64,000 bases of DNA, from assembly GCF_008704935.1 (NCBI RefSeq), contig NZ_CP023692.1:1364001-1428000 (forward strand), written 5' to 3'. The notes below the pieces were generated by a model, which saw only the letters and a list, made by a program, of their open reading frames with translations, did no database searches and was not told the DNA's origin. How positions within the stretch are numbered: position 1 is the stretch's first letter; the number at the start of each line of letters is the position of its first letter. This document shows positions 1 through 8,358 of this stretch, piece after piece. Both the position numbers and the translations under genes were made by a program. This DNA is from Streptomyces vinaceus. GTDB lineage: Bacteria; Actinomycetota; Actinomycetes; Streptomycetales; Streptomycetaceae.

Positions 1-23
1 AACCCGCACACCCGTCCGACGGA

Positions 24-1058
24 CTAAGCTCCGCCCGCGCCCGCGCCCCCGCCGCCGGCAGCGGCGCGGTGGGCTTCCAGCGCCCGCCGGCCCTCCTCCT
101 CGATCAGGTCGCCGTTGAGCGCCACGGCCGCCCGCACCCCGGCCGCGGCCGCCCCGGCCAGCTGCTCCATGGGGCCGGCCACGTTCCCGGCCGCCCAGAC
201 ACCGCGCAGCGCGGTGGCTCCGGTCAGCGGATCCGCCTCCAGGCAGGTGCCGATCGCCGTCCCGTCCCGCTCCACCGTGGCCACGGGCAGCCCGAGGCTC
301 GCCGCGACCCCGGCGCGGGCGGTGAACCGCGGGGCCACCACGAGGGCCGTGCACGCCACCTTCCCGCCGTCGGCCAAGGTCACGCCGGCCAGCCGGTCGC
401 CGGCGATGTCCAGCCCGCTCACCTCGCCCTCCGCCACCGCGACGCCGAGCGCGGACAGCAGCTCCCGGTCCTCCTCGGTGAGCCGCCGGGTATGGGTCAG
501 CAGGGTCACGCGGTCGGTCCAGTTCCGCCACATCTGCGCCTGGTGCACGGCGAGCGGACCGGTGGCCAGCACCGCGACCGGCTCGTCGCGCACCTCCCAG
601 CCGTGGCAGTACGGGCAGTGCAGCACGTCCCGCCCCCAGCGCTCGCGCAGCCCCGGCAGCTCCGGCAGTTCGTCGACCAGCCCCGTGGCGATCAGCAGCC
701 GGCCCGCCCGTACGGAGGACCCGTCGGCGCACCGGACGAGGAAGCCGCCGCCGGGCAGCCGGTCGGCGGCGAGCGCGGTGCCGGCGGCTCCGCAGCGGAT
801 CCGGCCCCCGTACCCGGTGACCTCGGCCCGCCCCACCGCCAGCAGCTCCGCCGGGCTCGCCCCGTCCCGGCCCAGGTAGCCGTGCAGGTGGGCGGCGGGG
901 GCGTTGCGCGGGCTGCCGGAGTCGAGCACCAGTACGCGGCGGCGGGCCCGGGCCAGGGTGAGCGCCCCGGCGAGTCCGGCGGTCCCACCGCCCACGACCA
1001 CCACGTCGAAGGAGTCCGTCGGCGTGTTGTCCCTTGCGTCGTCGCTCGCGTTGTCCAT
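24..1058 (-). CDS. NAD(P)/FAD-dependent oxidoreductase, thioredoxin-reductase-like
   Basis: A 344-residue soluble flavoprotein of the thioredoxin reductase/dithiol oxidase group. Residues 18-28 hold the FAD-binding Rossmann motif (VVVVGGGTAG). Residues 148-151 are CPYC inside the conserved context HCPYCHGWEVRD, a redox-active dithiol typical of TrxB and of GliT/HlmI-type dithiol oxidases. ATG 1058 is preferred over an upstream in-frame start because homology begins only at the Rossmann strand. It is divergent from the NUDIX gene with 65 bp between starts, so both promoters share that gap. No thioredoxin gene is adjacent, so the partner (thioredoxin, a small thiol or a metabolite) is unknown. 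Confidence 0.85.
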   Translation of the reverse strand: MDNASDDARDNTPTDSFDVVVVGGGTAGLAGALTLARARRRVLVLDSGSPRNAPAAHLHGYLGRDGASPAELLAVGRAEVTGYGGRIRCGAAGTALAADRLPGGGFLVRCADGSSVRAGRLLIATGLVDELPELPGLRERWGRDVLHCPYCHGWEVRDEPVAVLATGPLAVHQAQMWRNWTDRVTLLTHTRRLTEEDRELLSALGVAVAEGEVSGLDIAGDRLAGVTLADGGKVACTALVVAPRFTARAGVAASLGLPVATVERDGTAIGTCLEADPLTGATALRGVWAAGNVAGPMEQLAGAAAAGVRAAVALNGDLIEEEGRRALEAHRAAAGGGGAGAGGA

Positions 1059-1100
1059 ACCGCCGAGGGTGTGGCCCGCCCACCCGCTTGACAAACTCTG

Positions 1101-1115
1101 TTGCCGAACCGGCAA
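1101..1115. promoter_or_regulatory. Perfect inverted repeat between divergent genes
   Basis: TTGCCG-AAC-CGGCAA, a perfect 6-3-6 dyad 8 bp before the NUDIX start and 42 bp before the divergent flavoprotein start. TTGACA (1088-1093) lies just upstream. The placement suggests an operator for one or both genes. The binding protein is unknown. Confidence 0.45.
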
Positions 1116-1123
1116 ATGGAGCG

Positions 1124-1609
1124 ATGACCACACCCAGCGACCGCCCCGGACCCCCGACCCGGGCCGTCCCCCGGCCCAACGCCGTCGTCGGCGTCGGCCT
1201 CGTCGTGACCGACCCGGCCGGGCGCGTGCTCCTCGGCCAGGCCCACGACGGCCGCTGGGAGCTGCCCGGCGGGAAGGTCGACCCCGGCGAGAGCTTCGAG
1301 CAGGCCGCCGCCCGCGAGCTGGCCGAGGAGACGGATCTGCGGGCCGCCCCCGAGGACATCCGGATCCTGACCGTCCAGCTCTCCCCGGAGGCAGGGACGA
1401 CCCGCCTGACCGCGGGGGCCGTGACCGGCGCCGCCGAGGGCACCCCCACCGTCACCGAGCCGCACAAGATCCTGCGCTGGCAGTGGTTCGCCCCGGAGGC
1501 GATCCCGGAAGCCCTCTATGCGCCCTCCGTGACGGTCCTCCGCGCCTGGCGCCCCGAGCTCGGGCCGACCCTGCCGCCCGTCCCCTCGTACGACTACCCG
1601 ACGCCCTGA
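1124..1609 (+). CDS. NUDIX hydrolase
   Basis: A 161-residue single-domain NUDIX pyrophosphohydrolase. The NUDIX box is intact at residues 50-72 (G-x5-E-x7-REL-x-EE), with the Mg-binding glutamates E65, E68 and E69. The N-terminal strand VVGVGLVVTDPAGRVLLGQ is typical of MutT-like proteins. The substrate, a nucleoside diphosphate derivative, cannot be read from sequence. ATG 1124 is chosen because homology starts soon after it; the GGAG at 1118-1121 is only 2 nt away, an unusually tight spacing. Confidence 0.9.
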   Translation: MTTPSDRPGPPTRAVPRPNAVVGVGLVVTDPAGRVLLGQAHDGRWELPGGKVDPGESFEQAAARELAEETDLRAAPEDIRILTVQLSPEAGTTRLTAGAVTGAAEGTPTVTEPHKILRWQWFAPEAIPEALYAPSVTVLRAWRPELGPTLPPVPSYDYPTP

Positions 1610-1689
1610 CGCGGTCGGGAGGACAGGGCAGGGCACGGCAGAGCGGGGCAGGCGGCGCCGCCGACCCGCTGTGACATCTCCCACCCCCT

Positions 1690-1703
1690 CTTGCCACGGC
1701 AAG
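1690..1703. promoter_or_regulatory. Perfect inverted repeat upstream of small gene
   Basis: CTTGCC-AC-GGCAAG, a perfect 6-2-6 dyad 25 bp before the next start codon. Its TTGCC/GGCAA half-sites resemble the dyad upstream of the NUDIX gene but the spacing differs. Candidate operator, unassigned. Confidence 0.35.
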
Positions 1704-1717
1704 GAAGGCATACCTAA
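1699..1717. promoter_or_regulatory. Possible iron box (DmdR1/IdeR type)
   Basis: This 19-bp stretch ends in GCATACCTAA and agrees with the actinobacterial iron box TTAGGTTAGSCTAACCTAA at about 12 of 19 positions. The right half is good (8/10) and the left half poor. It sits 10 bp before the start of the small gene and overlaps the preceding dyad. Weak evidence. Confidence 0.3.
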
Positions 1718-1727
1718 GTTCGTATGC

Positions 1728-2000
1728 ATGGCCCCCCACCACCCCACACCCCCCACCGGCCCGGACTCCGCCGGGCTGACCGAGTTCACCGTCGACCTCA
1801 CCGCCCAGGAGGTCCTGCGGCGGGCCCAGGTCATGGCCGCCCTCGGCCCCGACTGGGACCCCGTCGAGGTACTGCGCGGTGAGGAGGCGGCGTACGACCT
1901 GCTCTACTCCGGCCTCGACGCCGAGCAGCAGCGCATCCACGACAGCCTGGTCGAGGCCGGTGTGCTCGCCCCGCGCGGGGACGGCCATGCTGCCGCTTGA
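1728..2000 (+). CDS. Small DUF6400-like protein
   Basis: A 90-residue acidic soluble protein without signal peptide or membrane segment. The central part (EFTVDLTAQEVLRRAQVMAALGPDW...AYDLLYSGLDAEQQ) looks like the streptomycete DUF6400 family, recalled from memory and not searched. Function unknown. ATG 1728 is used; an earlier in-frame start at 1671 would add only low-complexity residues. The next gene starts inside its last codons (14-bp overlap), so the two are probably translationally coupled. The partial iron box upstream raises a possible link to metal homeostasis, which is inference only. Confidence 0.7.
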   Translation: MAPHHPTPPTGPDSAGLTEFTVDLTAQEVLRRAQVMAALGPDWDPVEVLRGEEAAYDLLYSGLDAEQQRIHDSLVEAGVLAPRGDGHAAA

Positions 2001-2247
2001 CCCGCAGGCGGACCCCGGGCGGCGTGCCTGGGTGGCCTGCCCGAGCTGCGACGACGCCCGCGGCTGCCCGCCCTGCGAGGAGCGGCGCACCTGCTCCGCG
2101 CACTGGCGCTACCTGCTCACCAACACCGGCAGCCTGCTGCACCTGCAGTGCCCTTCCTGCACCCACGTCTGGGTGCACGAGAGCGGCTTCGGCGCCACGC
2201 GCTCCCTGTGGAGCCGCGTCACCGGCGGCCGCCCGACCGGGCTCTGA
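1987..2247 (+). CDS. Small cysteine-rich, probably zinc-binding protein
   Basis: An 86-residue protein with the paired-cysteine patterns CPSC, CPPC and a second CPSC near residue 55, an arrangement typical of zinc ribbons or knuckles. Aromatic and arginine residues follow in the tail. It has no membrane segment. ATG 1987 lies within the end of the preceding gene, indicating coupling. The family is not recognised. It could bind nucleic acid or store or sense a metal; neither is shown. It is convergent with the efflux pump, whose stop is 12 bp away. Confidence 0.65.
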   Translation: MLPLDPQADPGRRAWVACPSCDDARGCPPCEERRTCSAHWRYLLTNTGSLLHLQCPSCTHVWVHESGFGATRSLWSRVTGGRPTGL

Positions 2248-2259
2248 CCCCCTCGCGGG

Positions 2260-4323
2260 TCACACCCCCGCCGGGGCCTTCTGCGCGAAGTAGCCCTCGC
2301 CCAGGTCCTCCGCCAGCAGCCGCTTCGCGATCGCGTCGGCCGCCGCCCGGAGTTCCTCGCTCCGCGGCCGGCCGCGGTCCTTCTCCAGCTGGTCCCCGAG
2401 CCAGTCGCCCCACGCCTTGGAGAGCGTCGCCGCCTCCCGCTGCCCCGCCGGCGTGAGCGTGAAGAAGGATCCCTCCCGGCTCACGTACCCCTCCTGCTCC
2501 ATCCGGTCGAAGACCGGCACCAGGACCTCGGGCGGCAGGGCGCGGCGCGAGGCGATGAGCCCGAGGCTCGCGTGGCCGACCGTCCGGGTCATGATCTCCA
2601 CCTGCATCACCGCCCACGCGCCCGCGATGTCCAGCCGGGTGTCGGAGCCGTTCACGATCGCCCGCGCCGTCTCCGGCCCCATGTTCCGTACGAGCTTGCC
2701 GACCGCCAGCTCCAGCAGCTTGGCCGAATCCCCGGAGGCCGTGGCCGGGGAGGCGAAGCCGTCGCCCATGTCCGTCGAGGCCGCGCGGGCGGAGTCCCGC
2801 AGGTGGACCTGTTTGAGGTAGAGCGCGACGACGAAGCCGACCCCGGCCACCGGCACGGTCCACAGGAACACCGTGTGCAGGGCGTGTGTGTACGCCTCGA
2901 TGACGGGGGCGGCCGCCGCCGGGTCGAGCCCGTGCACCCCCTGCGGGCTCTGGGCCGCCTTCGCCAGCTGCGCCGGATCGGCCCCCGTCGCCCGGGCGGC
3001 CTGCGCCACCGCCTTCTCCAGCTCGGGGCCCAGGGTGTTGGCGTAGATGGTCCCGAACACAGCTGTGCCGAACGAGCTTCCGAGCGTACGGAAGAACGTG
3101 ACGCCTGATGTGGCGGTGCCGAGGTCGGCGTAGTCCACGGTGTTCTGGACGGCGATCGTCAGGACCTGCATGCACAGGCCGATCCCCGCGCCGAGCACGA
3201 ACATGTACAGCGATTCCAGCCAGGCGCCGGTCTGCGGGCCCATCCGCGACAGCAGGTACAGCCCGATGCCCATCACGGCGCTGCCGACGATCGGGAAGAT
3301 CCGGTAGCGGCCCGTCTTGCTGGTGACGTTGCCGCTGAAGACCGAGGCGATGAGCAGGCCGATGACCAGCGGCAGGGTCCGCACGCCCGACACCGTGGCC
3401 GAATCCCCGTCGACGTACTGGAGGTAGGTCGGCAGGAAGGTCATCGCGCCGAGCATCGCGAAGCCGACGACGAAGCTGAGGACGGAGCAGACGGTGAAGA
3501 CGGGGTTGCGGAACAGCCGCATCGGCAGCATCGGTTCGACGGCGCGGACCTCGGCGAGGCAGAAGAGGGCGAGGGCTACCGCGCCGCCCGCGAACAGACC
3601 GATGATCACGGCCGAGTTCCAGGCGTACTCGTTGCCGCCCCAGCTCGTGCCGAGGATGAGCGCGCTCGATCCGATCGCGACGAGGACGATGCCCAGGTAG
3701 TCGATGACGGGCCTGCCCTCGACCCGCACCGTGGGGATCGTGCGCGCCGCCGCGATGACCACCAGGATCGCGATGGGGACGTTGACGTAGAAGCACCAGC
3801 GCCAGGACAGGTGGTCGGTGAACAGGCCGCCCAGCAGCGGGCCGATGACGGTCGCGACGCCGAAGACGGCGCCGATGGCGCCCTGGTACTTGCCCCGTTC
3901 GCGCAGGGGCACCACGTCGGCGATCAGGGCCATGGCGGTGACCATCAGCCCGCCCGCGCCGACGCCCTGCACGCCCCGCCACAGGATCAGCAGGGACATG
4001 TTGCTCGCCAGCCCGCACAGGAAGGAGCCGGTGATGAAGACGACCGCCGATATCTGGAAGATGAGTTTCCGGCCGAACATGTCGCCGAACTTTCCCACCA
4101 GCACGGTCGCGACGGTCTCCGCGAGCAGGTAGGAGGTGACCACCCAGGACATGTGGTCGCCGCCGCCGAGATCGGCCACGATCGTGGGCAGCGCCGTGCC
4201 CACGATCGTCTGGTCGAGCGCGGCGAGCAGCACGCCCAGCATGATCGTCCCGAAGATGACGTTGCGCGTCCGCCGGTCCGGCAGGGGCGGCGCCGCGGCG
4301 GGGACGACGGGGGCAGTGGTCAC
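2260..4323 (-). CDS. DHA2-family MFS drug efflux permease with C-terminal winged helix
   Basis: A 687-residue inner-membrane drug:proton antiporter of the EmrB/QacA (14-TM) group. Hallmarks are the TM1 motif [27 protein letters not shown] in the 2-3 loop, and the antiporter motif C region GPLLGGLF. After the last membrane helix comes a cytoplasmic tail of about 150 residues with a MarR-like winged-helix signature ([19 protein letters not shown]...[12 protein letters not shown]). The family is normally 450-550 residues, so this is a transporter-regulator fusion. GTG 4323 is chosen because the preceding CGGAG is well spaced. No separate repressor gene is adjacent. Confidence 0.88.
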   Translation of the reverse strand: MTTAPVVPAAAPPLPDRRTRNVIFGTIMLGVLLAALDQTIVGTALPTIVADLGGGDHMSWVVTSYLLAETVATVLVGKFGDMFGRKLIFQISAVVFITGSFLCGLASNMSLLILWRGVQGVGAGGLMVTAMALIADVVPLRERGKYQGAIGAVFGVATVIGPLLGGLFTDHLSWRWCFYVNVPIAILVVIAAARTIPTVRVEGRPVIDYLGIVLVAIGSSALILGTSWGGNEYAWNSAVIIGLFAGGAVALALFCLAEVRAVEPMLPMRLFRNPVFTVCSVLSFVVGFAMLGAMTFLPTYLQYVDGDSATVSGVRTLPLVIGLLIASVFSGNVTSKTGRYRIFPIVGSAVMGIGLYLLSRMGPQTGAWLESLYMFVLGAGIGLCMQVLTIAVQNTVDYADLGTATSGVTFFRTLGSSFGTAVFGTIYANTLGPELEKAVAQAARATGADPAQLAKAAQSPQGVHGLDPAAAAPVIEAYTHALHTVFLWTVPVAGVGFVVALYLKQVHLRDSARAASTDMGDGFASPATASGDSAKLLELAVGKLVRNMGPETARAIVNGSDTRLDIAGAWAVMQVEIMTRTVGHASLGLIASRRALPPEVLVPVFDRMEQEGYVSREGSFFTLTPAGQREAATLSKAWGDWLGDQLEKDRGRPRSEELRAAADAIAKRLLAEDLGEGYFAQKAPAGV

Positions 4324-4395
4324 ACTCCGGACTCTCACAGCACGCCCGCGCCCCCGCATCCGGCACGGGGCCGAACGGATGACGCTCCGCCGGGA

Positions 4396-5751
4396 TCAGC
4401 GCAGGTGGGCCAGGCCCGGATGCTCGGCCGCGTACCCGTCGAGCAGCCGGCGCGCCACCCCGACCGAGTCCACCAGCGGGTGCAGCGCGAAGGCCTTGAC
4501 GGCGTCCGGCCGGGAGCCGCTCGCGGCGGCCGCGAGGACGGCCCGCTCCACCGCCTTGACGGAGGTCACCAGGCCCACCGCGTGCAGCGGCAGCGGATCG
4601 ACGGCCACCGGGTGCGCGCCGTTCGCGTCGACCAGGCAGGGCACCTCGATGACCGCCTGCGCGTCCAGCACGGACAGCACGCCGCGGTTGCGGACGTTGA
4701 GGATCAGCGTGGCCCGCTCGTCGCGCGCGATGGCCCGCATCAGTGCGAGCGCCACCTTCTCGTACCCGCCGGACTCCAGATCGCTCGCGTCGCGTTCGCC
4801 CGTGCCCGCCGCCTCGCGGTTCTCGGCCATGTACGTGGCCTCCCGCTCGGCCCGCGTACGGTCCCAGGCGGCCAGGGCCGCTCCGGGCGCCAGGTCCGCG
4901 CGGCCCGCCTGGGCGTAGAACCCGCGCTGCTGGTCGCGCAGGAAGGCCCCGCGGGTCTGCCCGGCCTGCGCGTAGGCCCGTACGGTGTCGCGGTTGAAGT
5001 AGTAGTAGTGCAGGTACTCGTTGGGGATCGCGCCGAGCGAGCGCAGCCACTCGGCCCCGAACAGCCGGCCCTCCTCGAAGGACTCCAGGGCCCCGGTGTC
5101 GGCCAGCAGCCGCGGCAGTTCGTCGCGGCCCGCGATGCGCAGCCCGCGGACCCAGCCCAGGTGGTTGAGGCCGACGTAGTCGATCCAGGCCTCCTCGGGG
5201 CGGGCGCCGAGCAGCCGGGCGAGGCGCCGGCCGAGCCCCACCGGGGAGTCGCAGATCCCGATCACGCGGTCGCCGAGCTCCTCGGCCATGGCCTCGGTGA
5301 CCAGCCCGGCCGGGTTGGTGAAGTTGATGACCCAGGCCTCGGGGGCGGTACGGGCCACCCTGCGGGCGATCTCCCGGGCGACCGGCACCGTCCGCAGCCC
5401 GTACGCGATCCCGCCCGCGCCGACCGTCTCCTGGCCCAGCACTCCCTCGGCCAGCGCGACCCGCTCGTCGGCGGCGCGGCCTTCGAGCCCGCCGACGCGG
5501 ATGGCGGAGAAGACGAAGTCGGCTCCGCGCAGGGCCTCGTCGAGGTCGCGGGCGGCGGTGACGGCCGGGGCGTCGGCCGCCCCGGAGGCGGCCGCCTGGT
5601 CGGCGAGCACCCGGGCCATGGCGCCGAGCCGGGCGGGGTCCTCGTCGTACAGGGTCACGTGGGTGACCCGGCCCTCGGCGTGGTCGCCGAGGAGTGCTCC
5701 GTAGACGAGCGGTACCCGGAATCCGCCCCCGCCGAGGATGGTCAGCCGCAC
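4396..5751 (-). CDS. GH4 family 6-phospho-beta-glucosidase-like glycosidase
   Basis: A 451-residue cytoplasmic glycoside hydrolase of family 4, which cleaves by NAD-dependent oxidation/elimination with a divalent metal. The NAD-binding loop is at residues 4-11 (TILGGGGF), the substrate region NFTNPAG at 143-149, and the metal ligands Cys167 (ICDSP) and His197 (LNHLGW). Family knowledge suggests a phosphorylated beta-glucoside substrate, but no PTS genes are nearby and some actinobacterial members may use unphosphorylated sugars. The start is GTG 5751. A 12-bp direct repeat lies 20 bp upstream. Confidence 0.85.
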   Translation of the reverse strand: MRLTILGGGGFRVPLVYGALLGDHAEGRVTHVTLYDEDPARLGAMARVLADQAAASGAADAPAVTAARDLDEALRGADFVFSAIRVGGLEGRAADERVALAEGVLGQETVGAGGIAYGLRTVPVAREIARRVARTAPEAWVINFTNPAGLVTEAMAEELGDRVIGICDSPVGLGRRLARLLGARPEEAWIDYVGLNHLGWVRGLRIAGRDELPRLLADTGALESFEEGRLFGAEWLRSLGAIPNEYLHYYYFNRDTVRAYAQAGQTRGAFLRDQQRGFYAQAGRADLAPGAALAAWDRTRAEREATYMAENREAAGTGERDASDLESGGYEKVALALMRAIARDERATLILNVRNRGVLSVLDAQAVIEVPCLVDANGAHPVAVDPLPLHAVGLVTSVKAVERAVLAAAASGSRPDAVKAFALHPLVDSVGVARRLLDGYAAEHPGLAHLR

Positions 5752-5770
5752 GCCCTACCGCCCTTCGCCC

Positions 5771-5801
5771 GTGCCACGATCGGTGCCACGATCCGTGACA
5801 C
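5771..5801. repeat. 12-bp direct repeat and imperfect dyad upstream of GH4 gene
   Basis: GTGCCACGATC is repeated at 5771 and 5783, followed by GTGACAC. Together 5783-5801 reads GTGCCACG-ATC-CGTGACAC, an 8-3-8 dyad with one mismatch. Its position just upstream of the GH4 start suggests an operator for a sugar-responsive repressor (inference). Confidence 0.4.
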
Positions 5802-5858
5802 CCGCTCCCGCGGCACGGGATCGACCCGTGATGGAGGTCCCAGTGTCCCCCGCGGCGG

Positions 5859-6848
5859 CTAGTCGTCCAGCGACGGCACGGCGCGCAGCCGGGGTCCCCG
5901 GTGGAGGGGCGCGGCGGCGCCGTCCCGGACCGGGCCCGTCGCCGCGCCCTGCGGCGCGGACAGGATCATGGTGATCCGGGTGAGGCCCATGCCGTCGAGC
6001 ATCCGGCTGGATTCGGCCACCATCCGGCAGCGCACGTGCCCCCAGCGCGGATCCCAGTGGCGTACGGTCCGCACGGCCCCGTCGCGCTCGGCCGCGTCCG
6101 CCCCGTGGGTGCTCAGCCAGTGCGGCACCCCGTAGCGGTAGGCCGCCTCCATGAACGGATCGCGGGCCACCTCCTGGCGGATGGAGGTGAGGCCCTCGTC
6201 GTCCGGGGCCGCGGCGAGCGCGGCGGCGAACTGGGCCAGCAGCGGTACGCACCAGGCCGGTTCGTGGTCCTCCAGCACGGCGGCGGCGTCCGGGTGGAAC
6301 AGCACGAAGCGCAGGAAGTTGTCGTCCGGGAGGGCGGTCGGGTGGGGGCGCACCGACTGGAAGAGCTTGTCGAACGCCGAGTTGGTGAGCGCCACGTCCC
6401 AGCGGTGGTCCACCAGGAAGCTCGGGTAGGGCACGGACTCCATGAGCGCCGCGTAGTCGCACAGGTAGTCGCGCTGGGCGGGGTCCTGGGGCAGCCGGCT
6501 CTCCTCGGCCGCCCGCCAGGTCGGCGGCGGGTCGCGGTCGACCATGACGCGGAAGAGCCAGAAGCACTGCCGCTCGCTCATCTCCAAGGCCTCGGCCAGG
6601 GCGAGCAGTTTGCGGTCGGTCCATTCCTTGACCAGGCCGCGTTCCCAGTTGCCGTAGGCGCGGACGCTGATGCGCAGCCGGGCGGCGAGGTCTTCCTGGC
6701 TCAGGCCCAGTTCCTCGCGCCGCTGGCGCAAAATCTCCTTGCGTCGCTCCGACCGCACTGCGCCGCGTGCGGACTCGTCGCCCGCAAGGCGCTCCTCGAC
6801 GACTCGGGCAAGCCCGTCGGACGGGCCCACCGCTGCGAGATGTGGCAC
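5859..6848 (-). CDS. XRE-family regulator with MmyB-like ligand-binding domain
   Basis: A 329-residue cytoplasmic transcription regulator. The N-terminal third has a canonical XRE helix-turn-helix (ILRQRREELGLSQEDLAARLRIS); the rest is the MmyB-like PAS-related domain (SVPYPSFLVDHRWDVALTNSAFDKLF...NFLRFVLFHPDA), which in family members is proposed to bind a fatty-acid-like ligand. GTG 6848 is chosen because a GGGGGAG ribosome site sits 6 nt upstream and because the best promoter starts transcription downstream of the earlier in-frame ATGs. It is divergent from module A and could control it. Confidence 0.82.
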   Translation of the reverse strand: MPHLAAVGPSDGLARVVEERLAGDESARGAVRSERRKEILRQRREELGLSQEDLAARLRISVRAYGNWERGLVKEWTDRKLLALAEALEMSERQCFWLFRVMVDRDPPPTWRAAEESRLPQDPAQRDYLCDYAALMESVPYPSFLVDHRWDVALTNSAFDKLFQSVRPHPTALPDDNFLRFVLFHPDAAAVLEDHEPAWCVPLLAQFAAALAAAPDDEGLTSIRQEVARDPFMEAAYRYGVPHWLSTHGADAAERDGAVRTVRHWDPRWGHVRCRMVAESSRMLDGMGLTRITMILSAPQGAATGPVRDGAAAPLHRGPRLRAVPSLDD

Positions 6849-6895
6849 CGAGAGCTCCCCCTCTTCACGGTCTGGATCTTCAATTTCCTCTGGCG

Positions 6896-6925
6896 ATCCT
6901 GCTACCGACTTCATTCGAGTGTCAA
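6896..6925 (-). promoter_or_regulatory. Sigma70-type promoter of the MmyB-like regulator
   Basis: Read on the minus strand, TTGACA (6920-6925) and CAGGAT (6896-6901) are separated by 18 bp. The predicted start near 6889 leaves a leader of about 40 nt to GTG 6848, including its ribosome binding site. This is among the best vegetative (HrdB-type) promoter matches in the window. Confidence 0.6.
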
Positions 6926-6963
6926 CTATCGTGGCAATTCCAGCCTCTTGACAGCTCATTCCC

Positions 6964-6977
6964 GCCACAGCTGTGGC
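6964..6977. promoter_or_regulatory. 14-bp perfect palindrome between divergent regulators
   Basis: GCCACAGCTGTGGC, a perfect uninterrupted palindrome, lies between the MmyB-like regulator and the first gene of module A. It is upstream of the minus-strand promoter and about 30 bp before a plus-strand TAGATT (7007-7012). It could be an operator for either regulator. Confidence 0.45.
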
Positions 6978-7067
6978 AAGTTCTGGCCCTGCGACGGCTC
7001 CTCGGCTAGATTCCAAAAGCCGACCATGTGCCCGTACCGACCCCGCCGCGATCTAGGAGAACCACTG

Positions 7068-7733
7068 GTGACAGACGGCTTCCCGGCTCCCGTCGCGGTG
7101 GCCAACGCGCCCCTGGCAGCCACCGTCACGCGCGTCGCCGAACTCGCGGGCAAGATGGGCCGCGACCTGAACAAGGTCTTCGACCTGCGCCGCCTGTCCG
7201 AGGCTTCCGGCGTCCCCGCCGACGTGGTCCGTTCCCTGCTGGACGGCCGGCCCGTCGTCGAGCCCTGCCTGCAGACGCGCTTCCTCCAGCGCCTCGACCT
7301 GCTCCGGCGCACCCGGCTGAAACCGAACGGACGCCGCTACACGCAGCAGGAGATCGCGGACGGCGCCGGAATGTCGCGCCAGCAGGCCGGCGCCCTGATC
7401 AACGGCGACCGTCGGCCCACCATGGAGCACTGCGACGCGATCCAGCGCTTCTTCGGCGTCCACGCCGGCTTCCTCACCGCGCACGACGCCGAGGCCCTCA
7501 CCGACGCCCTCCTGCGGACCGAGCAGCAGCTGCTCCAGGACTACGCGGTCCGGACGCGCGAAACCGTACCCGCCCCGGCCGCTTCGACCGGCGATCCGCT
7601 GGCAAGACTCCTCCAGAACCACGGTGTCCGCGGCATCGCCTGGCGCGCGGCCCAACTGCCCAGCGACAAACACCGGGACAAGGTGACCGAGTGGCTGGAC
7701 ATGCTTCTCGAAAGCGTCAAACCGAATGAATGA
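7068..7733 (+). CDS. Module A: HTH regulator paired with ImmA/IrrE-like protease
   Basis: A 221-residue cytoplasmic protein. Residues 91-127 form an XRE-type helix-turn-helix (YTQQEIADGAGMSRQQAGALINGDRRPTMEHCDAIQRFF) followed by FGVHAGFL; a second short HTH-like segment precedes it at 42-60. The C-terminal 45 residues are shared with the module B regulator. Start GTG 7068 has AGGAGA 7 nt upstream. The protease gene follows after 67 bp. In characterised pairs (DdrO/IrrE, ImmR/ImmA) the protease cleaves the HTH repressor; that role is inferred here from order and domains. Confidence 0.78.
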   Translation: MTDGFPAPVAVANAPLAATVTRVAELAGKMGRDLNKVFDLRRLSEASGVPADVVRSLLDGRPVVEPCLQTRFLQRLDLLRRTRLKPNGRRYTQQEIADGAGMSRQQAGALINGDRRPTMEHCDAIQRFFGVHAGFLTAHDAEALTDALLRTEQQLLQDYAVRTRETVPAPAASTGDPLARLLQNHGVRGIAWRAAQLPSDKHRDKVTEWLDMLLESVKPNE

Positions 7734-7800
7734 TGACCCGGTCGAGAGTCTGGGTCTGATCCTTGAGTCCTGATCCGGATCCGCGCCGACGGGGAGAACG

Positions 7801-8358
7801 GTGAGCATAGGCAGAGAGCAGCGCCGGTTGTGCGGCGAACTGGTGGCCGGGCTCCGGCTGACGGCGCCCGCGGAACCCGTGGACCTCTACGCCGCCCTCT
7901 GCGAGGGCATGAGCAGACACCGCGGCCGCCGGGTGGACTTCCGGATGGCCTCGTTCCCGCCGGGGACGGCCAGCGGCCTGTGGCTCGACATGGCGGACCG
8001 CGATCTGGTGGTCATCGAGGAACGCACGGCACCCGACCACCAGTTGGTCATCCTGGGCCACGAGCTGTGGCACATGAAGGCCGGCCACTGCAGCCACCAC
8101 GTCGACGGCGCCGCCGTCGCCGCCCGGCTGCTGTCCGACGGGGCCGACCTCGGCGAGACCGTCCGCAGCGTCGCCGCGCGCACGCGGGCCGACGTCTCGG
8201 AGGAGACCGAGGCGGAGACGTTCGGTTTACTGCTGGGCAGCAGGTGCCGGACCTGGCTCGCCGGGTCCGGGGGCCACCGGGCGCCCGCACAGCGTGATCA
8301 GTTGGCGGGCCGCATCGAGGCCTCGCTCGGATACCGGGGGCACAGGAACGACCGTTGA
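7801..8358 (+). CDS. Module A: ImmA/IrrE-like zinc metalloprotease
   Basis: A 185-residue cytoplasmic protein with the gluzincin motif HELWH at residues 87-91 and a probable third zinc ligand Glu139 in EAETFG. The preceding segment TASGLWLDMADRDLVVIEERTAPDHQ is nearly identical in the module B paralogue. The likely substrate is the HTH protein encoded just upstream (inference from IrrE/DdrO). The start is GTG 7801 behind GGGGAG. The gene contains a TTA leucine codon at 8227-8229 (residue 143), so translation should need the bldA tRNA. Its stop overlaps the start of the 7-TM gene. Confidence 0.82.
   Translation: MSIGREQRRLCGELVAGLRLTAPAEPVDLYAALCEGMSRHRGRRVDFRMASFPPGTASGLWLDMADRDLVVIEERTAPDHQLVILGHELWHMKAGHCSHHVDGAAVAARLLSDGADLGETVRSVAARTRADVSEETEAETFGLLLGSRCRTWLAGSGGHRAPAQRDQLAGRIEASLGYRGHRNDR

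Noticed and set aside
3811..5862. Long plus-strand open frame opposite the efflux pump and GH4 gene
   Set aside because: Composition-driven shadow: it spans two unrelated real genes on the other strand and has no recognisable motif or ribosome site.
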